From positions 1 through 5,479 of the forward strand of contig JAFZXG010000165.1 of NCBI GenBank assembly GCA_017616925.1: 5,479 nucleotides of DNA. The letters run 5' to 3'. The stretch's first letter is position 1. Each line of letters opens with the position of its first letter. Made by a program: the position numbers and the translations under genes. Under the pieces are notes generated by a model. The model was not told the origin of the DNA. It did not search any database and saw only the letters and a program-made list of their open reading frames with translations. The DNA comes from Clostridia bacterium (lineage in GTDB: Bacteria > Bacillota > Clostridia > Christensenellales > Borkfalkiaceae). Below are positions 1-5,479 of this stretch, piece after piece.

Positions 1-984
1 GGGTAAGAACGCCATTATGGTTATTATAAACGAAACGAAACCGTTGGCGTCGACTATGGGTTCGAATCCCGTTATCGTAAGGTTCTGAACGCCCAGCGCA
101 ACTAAAAGTCCGCCGACGAACGCCACCAAAACGTAAAGGATATTTCCGAGATTTCCCATAATGGGCATTAGAATATTCGCAAACGTCTGCGCCGTGTTGG
201 AACTGTCGCACAGTTCGTCGTTTCTTTCGTCGAACCCGTTTTTACTTTCTTCTTCGTGGCAGAACACCTTTACGACCTTTTGTCCGCGCATCATCTCTTC
301 TACGTAGCCTTCTTCGATCCCTAACGCACGCTGTCTTTTAATAAAGTATTTCGCGCTGTTTCCGCCGACCTTTTTAGTCACGATAAACATAAGGAACACG
401 CCGAAGAAGATCACGAGCGAAAGCCAGATACTGAACCTTAACATTATTACGAGTAACGTAATAACGCTGACCGACGCGGCGACGAGGTGGGGGATACTCT
501 GTGACACTAACTGACGGAGCGCGTCGGTATCGTTCGCGAAAACCGACATAAGATCGCCCGTTTTGTTACTATCGAAGAACTTGACGGGGAGCACTTCCAT
601 TTTGTTAAAGAGTGCCGTCCTTATCTGATGCAGGAAGTTCTGTGTTATCACCGCCATAAGTCTCGTATAAGTAAAGGTGCAGATAAGGTTGACCGAATAG
701 ACGATACCCATGGTAATAAATATTTTAACGAGTTCACCTGCCACCGCGCCGTAGCCGACGTTCAGTCCTTCGGCTATGGTGTTTAAAAGCCAGGTCAAGA
801 ACACCGAAGACGCGACGCCCGTAGTTCCGCTTATCAGAATACATATTATAACTGCGATAAGGTGTCCGCGGTTTTTGGAAAAGAGCATATTAAGAAGGCG
901 TTTCATCGTGCCTTTTTTAGCCATAGGGGGCTTTTTCCCGCCGAATTGCGTAGCCGATTTTTTCGGAACGGATAATTTAGGCAT
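1..984 (-). CDS. ABC exporter half-transporter, second subunit (N-terminal 328 residues; 3' end outside window)
   Basis: This is the membrane domain of a type IV (B-family) ABC exporter half-transporter, the presumed partner of the gene just upstream. The 328 visible residues begin with a Lys/Gly/Pro-rich cytoplasmic tail (about 1-40). Hydrophobic segments follow at about 41-66, 84-105, 165-182, 187-203 and 277-299, and the start of a sixth from about 315. The coupling-region pattern FFDSNKTGDLMSVFANDTD (137-155) and the stretch EEGYVEEMMRGQKVVKVF (224-241) are typical of this family. The nucleotide-binding domain lies beyond the left edge, so its motifs cannot be read. I chose the ATG at 984 because a GGGGG Shine-Dalgarno-like tract (994-998) sits 9 nt upstream and because it overlaps the upstream stop by 8 bp, which suggests translational coupling. 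An internal ATG at codon 21 has no such site. The substrate cannot be told from sequence; multidrug or lipid-like export is usual for the family. Confidence 0.93.
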   Translation of the reverse strand, partial: MPKLSVPKKSATQFGGKKPPMAKKGTMKRLLNMLFSKNRGHLIAVIICILISGTTGVASSVFLTWLLNTIAEGLNVGYGAVAGELVKIFITMGIVYSVNLICTFTYTRLMAVITQNFLHQIRTALFNKMEVLPVKFFDSNKTGDLMSVFANDTDALRQLVSQSIPHLVAASVSVITLLVIMLRFSIWLSLVIFFGVFLMFIVTKKVGGNSAKYFIKRQRALGIEEGYVEEMMRGQKVVKVFCHEEESKNGFDERNDELCDSSNTAQTFANILMPIMGNLGNILYVLVAFVGGLLVALGVQNLTITGFEPIVDANGFVSFIITIMAFLP

Positions 985-2815
985 CTTTCTTTACCCCCTT
1001 GTTTTTGATCTCTTTATTCTGCGAGAAGTAAAGATCGCGGTATATTTCGTTAGAAACAAGCAGTTCGTCGTGAGTGCCTACCGCGGAGATCTTTCCGCCG
1101 TCCATAATGATTATTTTATCCGACTCTTCTACCGACGCGACGCGCTGGGCGATTATTATTTTGGTCACCGACGGGATATACTCTTTGAAAGCCTTCCTTA
1201 TAAGCGCGTCGGTCTTGGTGTCGACCGCGGAAGTGGAGTCGTCGAGAATAAGTATCTTCGGGTTTTTAAGCAGGGCGCGGGCGATACAGTACCTTTGTTT
1301 CTGTCCGCCCGAAACGTTCGCGCCGCCCTGTTCTATTATTTTATCGAGATCGAGATTGTCGAGTTGGGCGAGTTTAAGCGCGGCGGTTATCTCTTCGTCT
1401 GTCGCGTCCTTTTTGCCCCATTTCATATTATCCCTGACCGTTCCCGAAAACAGCACGTTCTTCTGAAGAACCGCCGCCACCGCGTCGCGAAGGGCTGAAA
1501 CGTCGTACTCTTTCACGTTTATACCGCCGACTTTAACTTCGCCTTCGGTGACGTCGTAAAGGCGGGGGATAAGGTTGACGAGTGAAGACTTGCCGCTGCC
1601 CGTACTGCCGATAATACCGATAGTCTGCCCGCTTTCTATCTTAAGGTTTATATCGGTAAGAGAATTCCGTTCGGCTTCCGCGAAATACTTAAAAGAAACG
1701 CCCTTAAATTCCACGCTGCCGTCCTTTATCTCTTTCACGGCGTTTTCGGGGGAAACGATCGAACTCTTTTCTTCTAAGACTTCGACTATTCTTTTCGCCG
1801 CGGGAACGCTTATCAGGATCATGACGAGTATCATCGAAACCATCATTAAACTCATCAGGATCTGGAACGAGTAAGCCATAAAACTCTGAAGTTCCGTGAG
1901 TTTTAATAGTTCTTCGTTGCTGTCGATAATCAAAAACGCGCCGATAGAGTAAATCGCTATTAAACCCGCGTAAACACAGAAGTTCATAAGCGGGCTGTTT
2001 AAGGCGACTATCTTTTCGGCTTTCGTGAAGTTGTCTTTCACGTCTTTCGACTTTTCGCCGAACTTTTCTCTCTCGTAGTCTTCGCGGACGTAGGATTTCA
2101 CCACGCGCATACCGCGGATATTTTCTTCCACCGCTTCGTTCATGGCGTCATATTTCGGGAATATCCTGTTAAAGAACGGCACGGCTTTTTTGAGTATAAG
2201 GGTAAGCCCCAGGATAAGCACGGGGGAAGTGCAAAGGAAAATAAGCGCCATCTTTGCGTTTATCGAAAACGCCATCACCATCGAAAACACCATCATGAAC
2301 GGCGCACGCACGGCGATACGGATAAGCATCATATACGCCATTTCGACGTCCGTGACGTCGGTAGTAAGTCTCGTGACCAAAGACGAAGTCGAAAACTTAT
2401 CTATGTTCGAGAACGAGAAATCCTGTATTTTATAGTACATATCCTTACGCAGATTCTTCGCAAACCCGCTGGACGCGATCGCCGCCTGTCTGCCGCTTAA
2501 AGTTCCGAAGAGAAGCGAGACGATAGCGCAGGTTAAAAGGACTACGCCGTGAACGGCTATTATTTTAAGCAGGTCGTTGCAGCCCGCACCCAAAAAGAGT
2601 ACTGTAATAAAGTCGTGATCCCCGTAGCCGTTGGACACGACTTCGATCTCGCCGAGTAAAAGCGTCATAAGCCAAGGTATAAGGCACTCCAAAACCACTT
2701 CCGCAAGAACGAAAAGCGGGGTTAGAACGGATGCCTTTTTATATTCCCTTACCGAACCTAAAAGAGTTCCGACGGTTTTAAGGGCTTTCTTTTTATCTCG
2801 CTTGATGTCAGCCAT
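977..2815 (-). CDS. ABC exporter half-transporter, first subunit with degenerate ATPase site
   Basis: This is a complete 612-residue type IV ABC exporter half-transporter, the normal length for the family. The membrane domain covers about residues 30-340, with hydrophobic segments near 31-55, 86-106, 166-184, 188-208, 277-298 and 312-337. The nucleotide-binding domain follows from about 367: Walker A GSTGSGKSS (403-411), Q-loop Q451, signature VSGGQ (501-505), Walker B ILILDD (521-526) and D-loop SAVD (528-531). Two catalytic positions are altered: D526 stands where the Walker B Glu belongs, and Q557 (IIIAQR) stands where the H-loop His belongs. In asymmetric exporters such as TM287/288 and BmrC/BmrD, this marks the subunit supplying the non-hydrolysing site while its intact signature serves the partner's active site. 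The gene is therefore probably one half of an obligate heterodimer with the overlapping downstream gene. The ATG at 2815 has only a distant AAGGA (2830-2834, 14 nt away). There is no in-frame alternative start nearby. No substrate can be assigned. Confidence 0.95.
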   Translation of the reverse strand: MADIKRDKKKALKTVGTLLGSVREYKKASVLTPLFVLAEVVLECLIPWLMTLLLGEIEVVSNGYGDHDFITVLFLGAGCNDLLKIIAVHGVVLLTCAIVSLLFGTLSGRQAAIASSGFAKNLRKDMYYKIQDFSFSNIDKFSTSSLVTRLTTDVTDVEMAYMMLIRIAVRAPFMMVFSMVMAFSINAKMALIFLCTSPVLILGLTLILKKAVPFFNRIFPKYDAMNEAVEENIRGMRVVKSYVREDYEREKFGEKSKDVKDNFTKAEKIVALNSPLMNFCVYAGLIAIYSIGAFLIIDSNEELLKLTELQSFMAYSFQILMSLMMVSMILVMILISVPAAKRIVEVLEEKSSIVSPENAVKEIKDGSVEFKGVSFKYFAEAERNSLTDINLKIESGQTIGIIGSTGSGKSSLVNLIPRLYDVTEGEVKVGGINVKEYDVSALRDAVAAVLQKNVLFSGTVRDNMKWGKKDATDEEITAALKLAQLDNLDLDKIIEQGGANVSGGQKQRYCIARALLKNPKILILDDSTSAVDTKTDALIRKAFKEYIPSVTKIIIAQRVASVEESDKIIIMDGGKISAVGTHDELLVSNEIYRDLYFSQNKEIKNKGVKKDA

Positions 2816-2860
2816 ACGGTAATAAAGATTCCTTTTGCCTTTTAAAAATACTCATATAAA

Positions 2861-2890
2861 AATATATAACAACGCGCGCGCCTTTGTCAA
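2861..2890 (-). promoter_or_regulatory. Sigma-A-type promoter for the ABC exporter operon
   Basis: On the minus strand a perfect -35 TTGACA (2885-2890) is followed by a -10 of TATATT (2861-2866, spacer 18) or TATATA (2863-2868, spacer 16). The spacer holds an alternating GC tract (2873-2881). Transcription would start near 2854-2856, leaving about 40 nt before the ABC start codon. A T-rich stretch lies just upstream of the -35. Aligning this promoter with the divergent metK promoter favours TATATT as the -10. No operator palindrome was recognised. Confidence 0.75.
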
Positions 2891-2969
2891 TCAAAAAAAG
2901 GGCGGGCAGACATGAAATTTTTGCGACAAAAAATACCCGAAAACACGTTTTTAATTTTAGGCGATAAGA

Positions 2970-2998
2970 TTGACAACGCCGCGCGGTTATTATATAAT
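2970..2998 (+). promoter_or_regulatory. Consensus sigma-A promoter for metK-comF-secA
   Basis: A perfect -35 TTGACA (2970-2975), an optimal 17-bp spacer and a perfect -10 TATAAT (2993-2998) form an exact match to the vegetative consensus. The predicted start is near the G at 3005, giving a 75-nt leader before metK. An exact match suggests strong, largely constitutive expression, as expected for metK and secA. The promoter lies inside the in-frame extension that begins at ATG 2912, so that extension is not translated from this transcript. Confidence 0.88.
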
Positions 2999-3004
2999 TA
3001 TACT

Positions 3005-3079
3005 GTTGCTTTATGCGCGTCGCGAAGTCGGCGCGAAAAACATTTCCACGGTTTACGATACGGCGTTGAGGATCTTTTT
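3005..3079 (+). promoter_or_regulatory. metK 5' leader with Shine-Dalgarno site
   Basis: This is the predicted 75-nt untranslated leader of metK. It ends with a TGAGG Shine-Dalgarno site (3066-3070) 9 nt before the ATG at 3080, which decides the start. I looked for a SAM riboswitch, since metK is often controlled by one. The leader is too short for a SAM-I element with a terminator, and I saw no SAM-III (SMK) pattern pairing with the Shine-Dalgarno. Only a weak CGCG/CGCG hairpin near 3016-3036 is apparent. A short out-of-frame ORF (3013-3069) ends inside the Shine-Dalgarno site and is discussed under findings. Confidence 0.6.
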
Positions 3080-4243
3080 ATGAGAAAATTTTTTACAAGC
3101 GAAAGCGTCACGTCGGGACACCCCGATAAAATATGCGATCAGGTCGCGGACGCTATACTCGACGAATATTTACGGCGTGACGAAAACGCGAGAGTCGCCT
3201 GCGAAGTCGCGGCGACTACCGATTTTATGCTGATTACGGGCGAAATAACTTCCGAAGCAAAAGCGGACGTGGAAAAGATCGCGCGGGAAGTAATAAAAGA
3301 CATAGGCTATACCGACAAGAACGTCGGGTTTTCTTACGATTCCGCGGAGATACTCGTTAAACTCAACCGTCAGAGTCCCGACATTGCGCAAGGCGTCGAT
3401 AATTCGACCGAATCCGAGTCGGGCGATATTTTCGACAAAACGGGCGCGGGCGATCAGGGGCTTATGTTCGGATACGCCACGAGAGAAACCGAAGAGTTGA
3501 TGCCGCTTGCGTTGATGCTTTCGCATAAACTCTGTAAAAGACTTGAAGACGTGAGAAAAAGCGGGGAACTACCGTACCTTCGTCCCGACGGAAAGGGGCA
3601 GGTCACCATAGAATACGACGGCGGAAAGCCGAAAAGAGTCGAAGCGGTCGTTCTCTCTTCGCAGCACGACGAAAAGGTTTCGACCGAAAAGTTGAGAAAA
3701 GATTTAAGAGAAAAAGTCATAGACGCGGTGATCCCGAAAGAATTTATCGACGGGGAAACGAAGTTTTATATAAATCCGACGGGACGATTCGAGATCGGCG
3801 GGCCGAACGGCGATTCGGGGCTTACGGGCAGAAAGATAATCGTCGATACCTACGGCGGAAAGTGTCCGCACGGCGGCGGCTCGTTTTCGGGTAAAGATCC
3901 GACCAAAGTAGATAGATCCGCGACCTATATGGCGAGATACGCGGCGAAAAACGTCGTGGCGGCGGGACTTGCGGACGAGTGTCAGATACAGGTGTCTTAC
4001 GCGATAGGCGTCGCCAAACCTCTGTCCGTCTCGGCGGAAACTTTCGGCACGGGCAAACTTCCCGACGGGGCGATCGCGGATATCGTTGCAAAAGAATTCG
4101 ACTTCCGCCCAGCCGCGATAATAGAGAAACTTAAACTCAAAAGACCGGTTTACCGCGCGACCGCGACTTACGGGCATTTCGGAAAACCCGATTTTTCTTG
4201 GGAACGGACCGACGCGGTCGATAAACTGAAGAAGTATCTTTAA
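3080..4243 (+). CDS. metK: S-adenosylmethionine synthetase (methionine adenosyltransferase)
   Basis: MetK makes S-adenosylmethionine from methionine and ATP, releasing phosphate and diphosphate. It is a cytosolic enzyme, usually a homotetramer needing Mg and K, and it supplies the cell's main methyl donor. The protein is 387 residues, close to the usual 380-400. It begins [20 protein letters not shown], with the active-site GHPDK at 13-17. [12 protein letters not shown] (122-133) is the conserved ATP-binding hexapeptide region. [16 protein letters not shown] (265-280) is the phosphate-binding loop. [20 protein letters not shown] (231-250) and the C-terminal YGHFG (364-368) also match. No catalytic residue looks lost. 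The frame stays open upstream to an ATG at 2912. I reject that 56-residue extension because it is not MetK-like, spans the consensus promoter, and 3080 has a good Shine-Dalgarno (TGAGG). The gene leads a likely operon: comF begins 3 nt after its stop. Confidence 0.97.
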   Translation: MRKFFTSESVTSGHPDKICDQVADAILDEYLRRDENARVACEVAATTDFMLITGEITSEAKADVEKIAREVIKDIGYTDKNVGFSYDSAEILVKLNRQSPDIAQGVDNSTESESGDIFDKTGAGDQGLMFGYATRETEELMPLALMLSHKLCKRLEDVRKSGELPYLRPDGKGQVTIEYDGGKPKRVEAVVLSSQHDEKVSTEKLRKDLREKVIDAVIPKEFIDGETKFYINPTGRFEIGGPNGDSGLTGRKIIVDTYGGKCPHGGGSFSGKDPTKVDRSATYMARYAAKNVVAAGLADECQIQVSYAIGVAKPLSVSAETFGTGKLPDGAIADIVAKEFDFRPAAIIEKLKLKRPVYRATATYGHFGKPDFSWERTDAVDKLKKYL

Positions 4244-4246
4244 TAT

Positions 4247-4974
4247 ATGAAATTCGCGGAGTCGGTAGGCAGGGTTTTAAGAAAGGCTATGTTCGAGCCG
4301 AAGTGGAAGTGTCTCGTCTGTGAAAAAGAGATCTTCGACGGCGGGTATTTTTGTTCGGATTGCGAAGAGAAACTGCCGAGAATAACCGACGCATACTGCG
4401 ACCATTGCGGGAGAAAACTCAACGTTTCGGCACTGTTCTGCACCACTTGCAAGGGAAATCTTACGCAGGTTGACAAGGCGAGAAGTCTTTACGAGTACGG
4501 CGGGGAAATGAGTTCGCTGATAAAAAGGCGAAGTATTCAGGCGCGAAATATATTTACGACGCGTTCACCGAAGACCTTAAAAATCTCTACCTTAAGACTT
4601 GTTTTAACGCGGACTTGATAACCTTCGTTCCCGCCACGGTAAAGGCGCTTAAAGAACGCGGCTACAACCAGTCGGAAATACTTGCGGTAAACCTTTCGCA
4701 CGCAGTCGGCGTCCCGATCTTCGACGGTGTGAAAAAGGTGAAAGAAACGCCGCATCAGGCGGGACTTACCGCGAAAGAAAGGTTTGAGAACTTAAAGACG
4801 GCTTATAGGCTTAATGACAAGAAACTTTTAACGGGTAAGACCATGCTTATAGTCGACGATGTGACCACGACGGGCGCGACTTCGGAATCGCTTGCGGCGA
4901 AACTTAAAGAGGCGGGCGCTATGAAGGTGTATCTACTCACCGTTTGCAGCGTGTCGCCGCCCGATCATTTTTAA
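4247..4974 (+). pseudogene. comF: comF-family (ComFC) phosphoribosyltransferase-like gene, one-base frameshift
   Basis: Both halves of a ComF-family protein are present in two different frames. ComFC-type proteins are linked to DNA uptake in natural competence, and their exact biochemistry is unsettled. The first frame (4247-4618, 123 aa) encodes the N-terminal zinc-finger region with eight cysteines in four CxxC pairs: C22/C25, C36/C39, C51/C54 and C65/C68. After about residue 93 it becomes unrelated sequence and stops at 4616-4618. The homologous sequence resumes in another frame from the A-run at 4522-4526 (KAKYSGAKYIYDAF...) and runs to the TAA at 4972-4974. That half holds RGYNQSEILA and the PRPP-binding loop IVDDVTTTGAT. 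Adding one A to the run restores a 242-residue protein of normal family length, with those motifs at about 138-147 and 202-212. The start lies 3 nt after metK with only a weak GAAGAAG upstream, suggesting coupled translation. It may be a true inactivating mutation, a sequencing error, or, less likely, ribosomal frameshifting. Confidence 0.85.
4522..4526 (+). other. Frameshift site in comF: run of five A
   Basis: The first frame reads CTG ATA AAA AGG here, while the homologous continuation needs CTG ATA AAA AAG GCG. One A is therefore missing relative to the expected six-A run. Upstream of this point frame 2 gives the ComF zinc-finger domain; downstream, frame 1 gives the ComF phosphoribosyltransferase domain without any stop until 4972. 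Confidence 0.8.
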
Positions 4975-4989
4975 TATAAATAGGTAAAT

Positions 4990-4994
4990 AGGAG
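4990..4994 (+). promoter_or_regulatory. Shine-Dalgarno site of secA
   Basis: AGGAG sits 6 nt before the ATG at 5001, inside the 26-nt gap after comF. It fixes the secA start. The gap has no hairpin or T-run, so transcription probably continues from metK-comF into secA. Confidence 0.85.
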
Positions 4995-5000
4995 AATCTT

Positions 5001-5479
5001 ATGGGACTGTTCAGATTTATACTCGGCGGAGAGGCGAGAAGAAGTCTAAAAAAACTTGACGCGATGGCGGAAAAGGTGTTAAGCCTTGAAAGTAAGTACG
5101 CCTCGCTTTCGGACGAAGAATTAAGGGCGCAGACCGACGTCTTAAAGGAAAGACTGAAAAACGGCGAAACGCTCGACGATATTTTATACGACGCTTTCGC
5201 GGTAGTGCGCGAAGCGGCGGGCAGAGTTCTCAATATGAAACACTATAAGGTACAGATAGTCGGCGGTATCTGTCTGCACCAGGGAAGAGTCGCCGAAATG
5301 AAAACGGGCGAAGGCAAAACTCTCGTAGCGACCTTGCCAGCGTACCTTAACGCACTCACGGGCGAAGGCGTTCATATCGTCACCGTAAACGATTACCTTG
5401 CCTCGCGTGACGCGGAGTGGATGGGTAAGGTCTATAAGTTTCTGGGACTCACCGTCGGCGTAGCCGTTTCGGGTATGGA
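5001..5479 (+). CDS. secA: Preprotein translocase ATPase SecA (N-terminal 159 residues; 3' end outside window)
   Basis: SecA is the cytosolic and membrane-associated ATPase motor that pushes unfolded preproteins through the SecYEG channel. About the first fifth of the protein is visible. The N-terminal helix region ([20 protein letters not shown]) leads into [21 protein letters not shown] (65-85), which precedes nucleotide-binding domain 1 and includes the Q-motif-like region. Walker A is MKTGEGKT (100-107), exactly the SecA form, followed by [30 protein letters not shown] (112-141) and [13 protein letters not shown] (147-159), all strongly SecA-like. The start at 5001 is supported by AGGAG 6 nt upstream and a normal SecA N-terminus. 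It lies 26 nt after comF and is probably cotranscribed with it. Nothing unusual is seen in this portion; whether it is the housekeeping SecA or a SecA2 paralogue needs the rest, but the conserved N-terminus favours the housekeeping form. Confidence 0.96.
   Translation, partial: MGLFRFILGGEARRSLKKLDAMAEKVLSLESKYASLSDEELRAQTDVLKERLKNGETLDDILYDAFAVVREAAGRVLNMKHYKVQIVGGICLHQGRVAEMKTGEGKTLVATLPAYLNALTGEGVHIVTVNDYLASRDAEWMGKVYKFLGLTVGVAVSGM

Noticed and set aside
776..1498. 240-codon open frame on the plus strand opposite the ABC genes
   Set aside because: It is the antisense shadow of two clear ABC exporter genes, straddles their junction, and its protein shows no domain-like pattern. Long antisense frames are common with this codon bias.
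2873..2882. Alternating CGCGCGCGC tract as a simple repeat or Z-DNA element
   Set aside because: It is too short to call a repeat and is better explained as part of the promoter spacer shared with the metK promoter.
2891..2907. G/C run plus T-run on the minus strand resembling an intrinsic terminator
   Set aside because: There is no inverted repeat to form a stem, and it lies upstream of both divergent promoters where no transcript would need to end.
2912..3079. In-frame 56-codon N-terminal extension of metK from ATG 2912
   Set aside because: It spans the perfect TTGACA-N17-TATAAT promoter, is unlike any MetK N-terminus, and the start at 3080 has its own Shine-Dalgarno and gives a standard-length enzyme.
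3704..4177. 157-codon open frame on the minus strand inside metK
   Set aside because: It is antisense to strongly conserved metK coding sequence; the translation is Arg-rich and low-complexity in style, as expected for a shadow of CpG-rich codons.
4615..4974. Independent 119-residue phosphoribosyltransferase gene starting at TTG 4615
   Set aside because: No Shine-Dalgarno precedes the TTG, and ComF-homologous sequence extends upstream in the same frame to the A-run at 4522-4526, so it is the 3' part of a frameshifted comF.

Overview
The window looks like a chromosomal housekeeping region from a Gram-positive, Firmicutes/Clostridia-type bacterium. The evidence is near-consensus sigma-A promoters, purine-rich Shine-Dalgarno sites, a BmrCD/YheIH-type heterodimeric ABC exporter and a metK-comF-secA gene cluster. 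Coding sequence is rich in CpG and in gcg/gac/acg/tcg codons, while the spacers are AT-rich. That pattern recalls uncultured gut Clostridia such as Christensenellales, but this placement is a low-confidence guess.

Layout. The left half (1-2815) is on the minus strand. It carries two tandem ABC-exporter half-transporter genes that overlap by 8 bp; the downstream one runs off the left edge. The right half (3080-5479) is on the plus strand: metK (S-adenosylmethionine synthetase), a comF-family phosphoribosyltransferase gene broken by a one-base frameshift, and the N-terminal part of secA, which runs off the right edge. The two operons diverge from a 264-bp intergenic region (2816-3079) holding a recognisable promoter for each direction. 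The metK promoter is a perfect TTGACA-N17-TATAAT and excludes a longer metK start at 2912.

How the genes work together. The ABC pair should form one membrane exporter. The complete subunit carries Asp in place of the catalytic Glu and Gln in place of the H-loop His, the signature of the non-hydrolysing site of asymmetric exporters. metK, comF and secA are closely spaced (3 nt and 26 nt) with no terminator between them, so they are probably one transcript, although their functions (SAM synthesis, a DNA-uptake-associated protein, Sec secretion) are not a shared pathway.

Points worth a second look are the comF frameshift in an A-run, the near-identical architecture of the two divergent promoters (GATTGACAA, an alternating GC tract, then GTTRTTATATA), the degenerate ATPase site, and two very short leader ORFs. 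I found no novel multi-gene system: no CRISPR, mobile element, tRNA or rRNA is visible.
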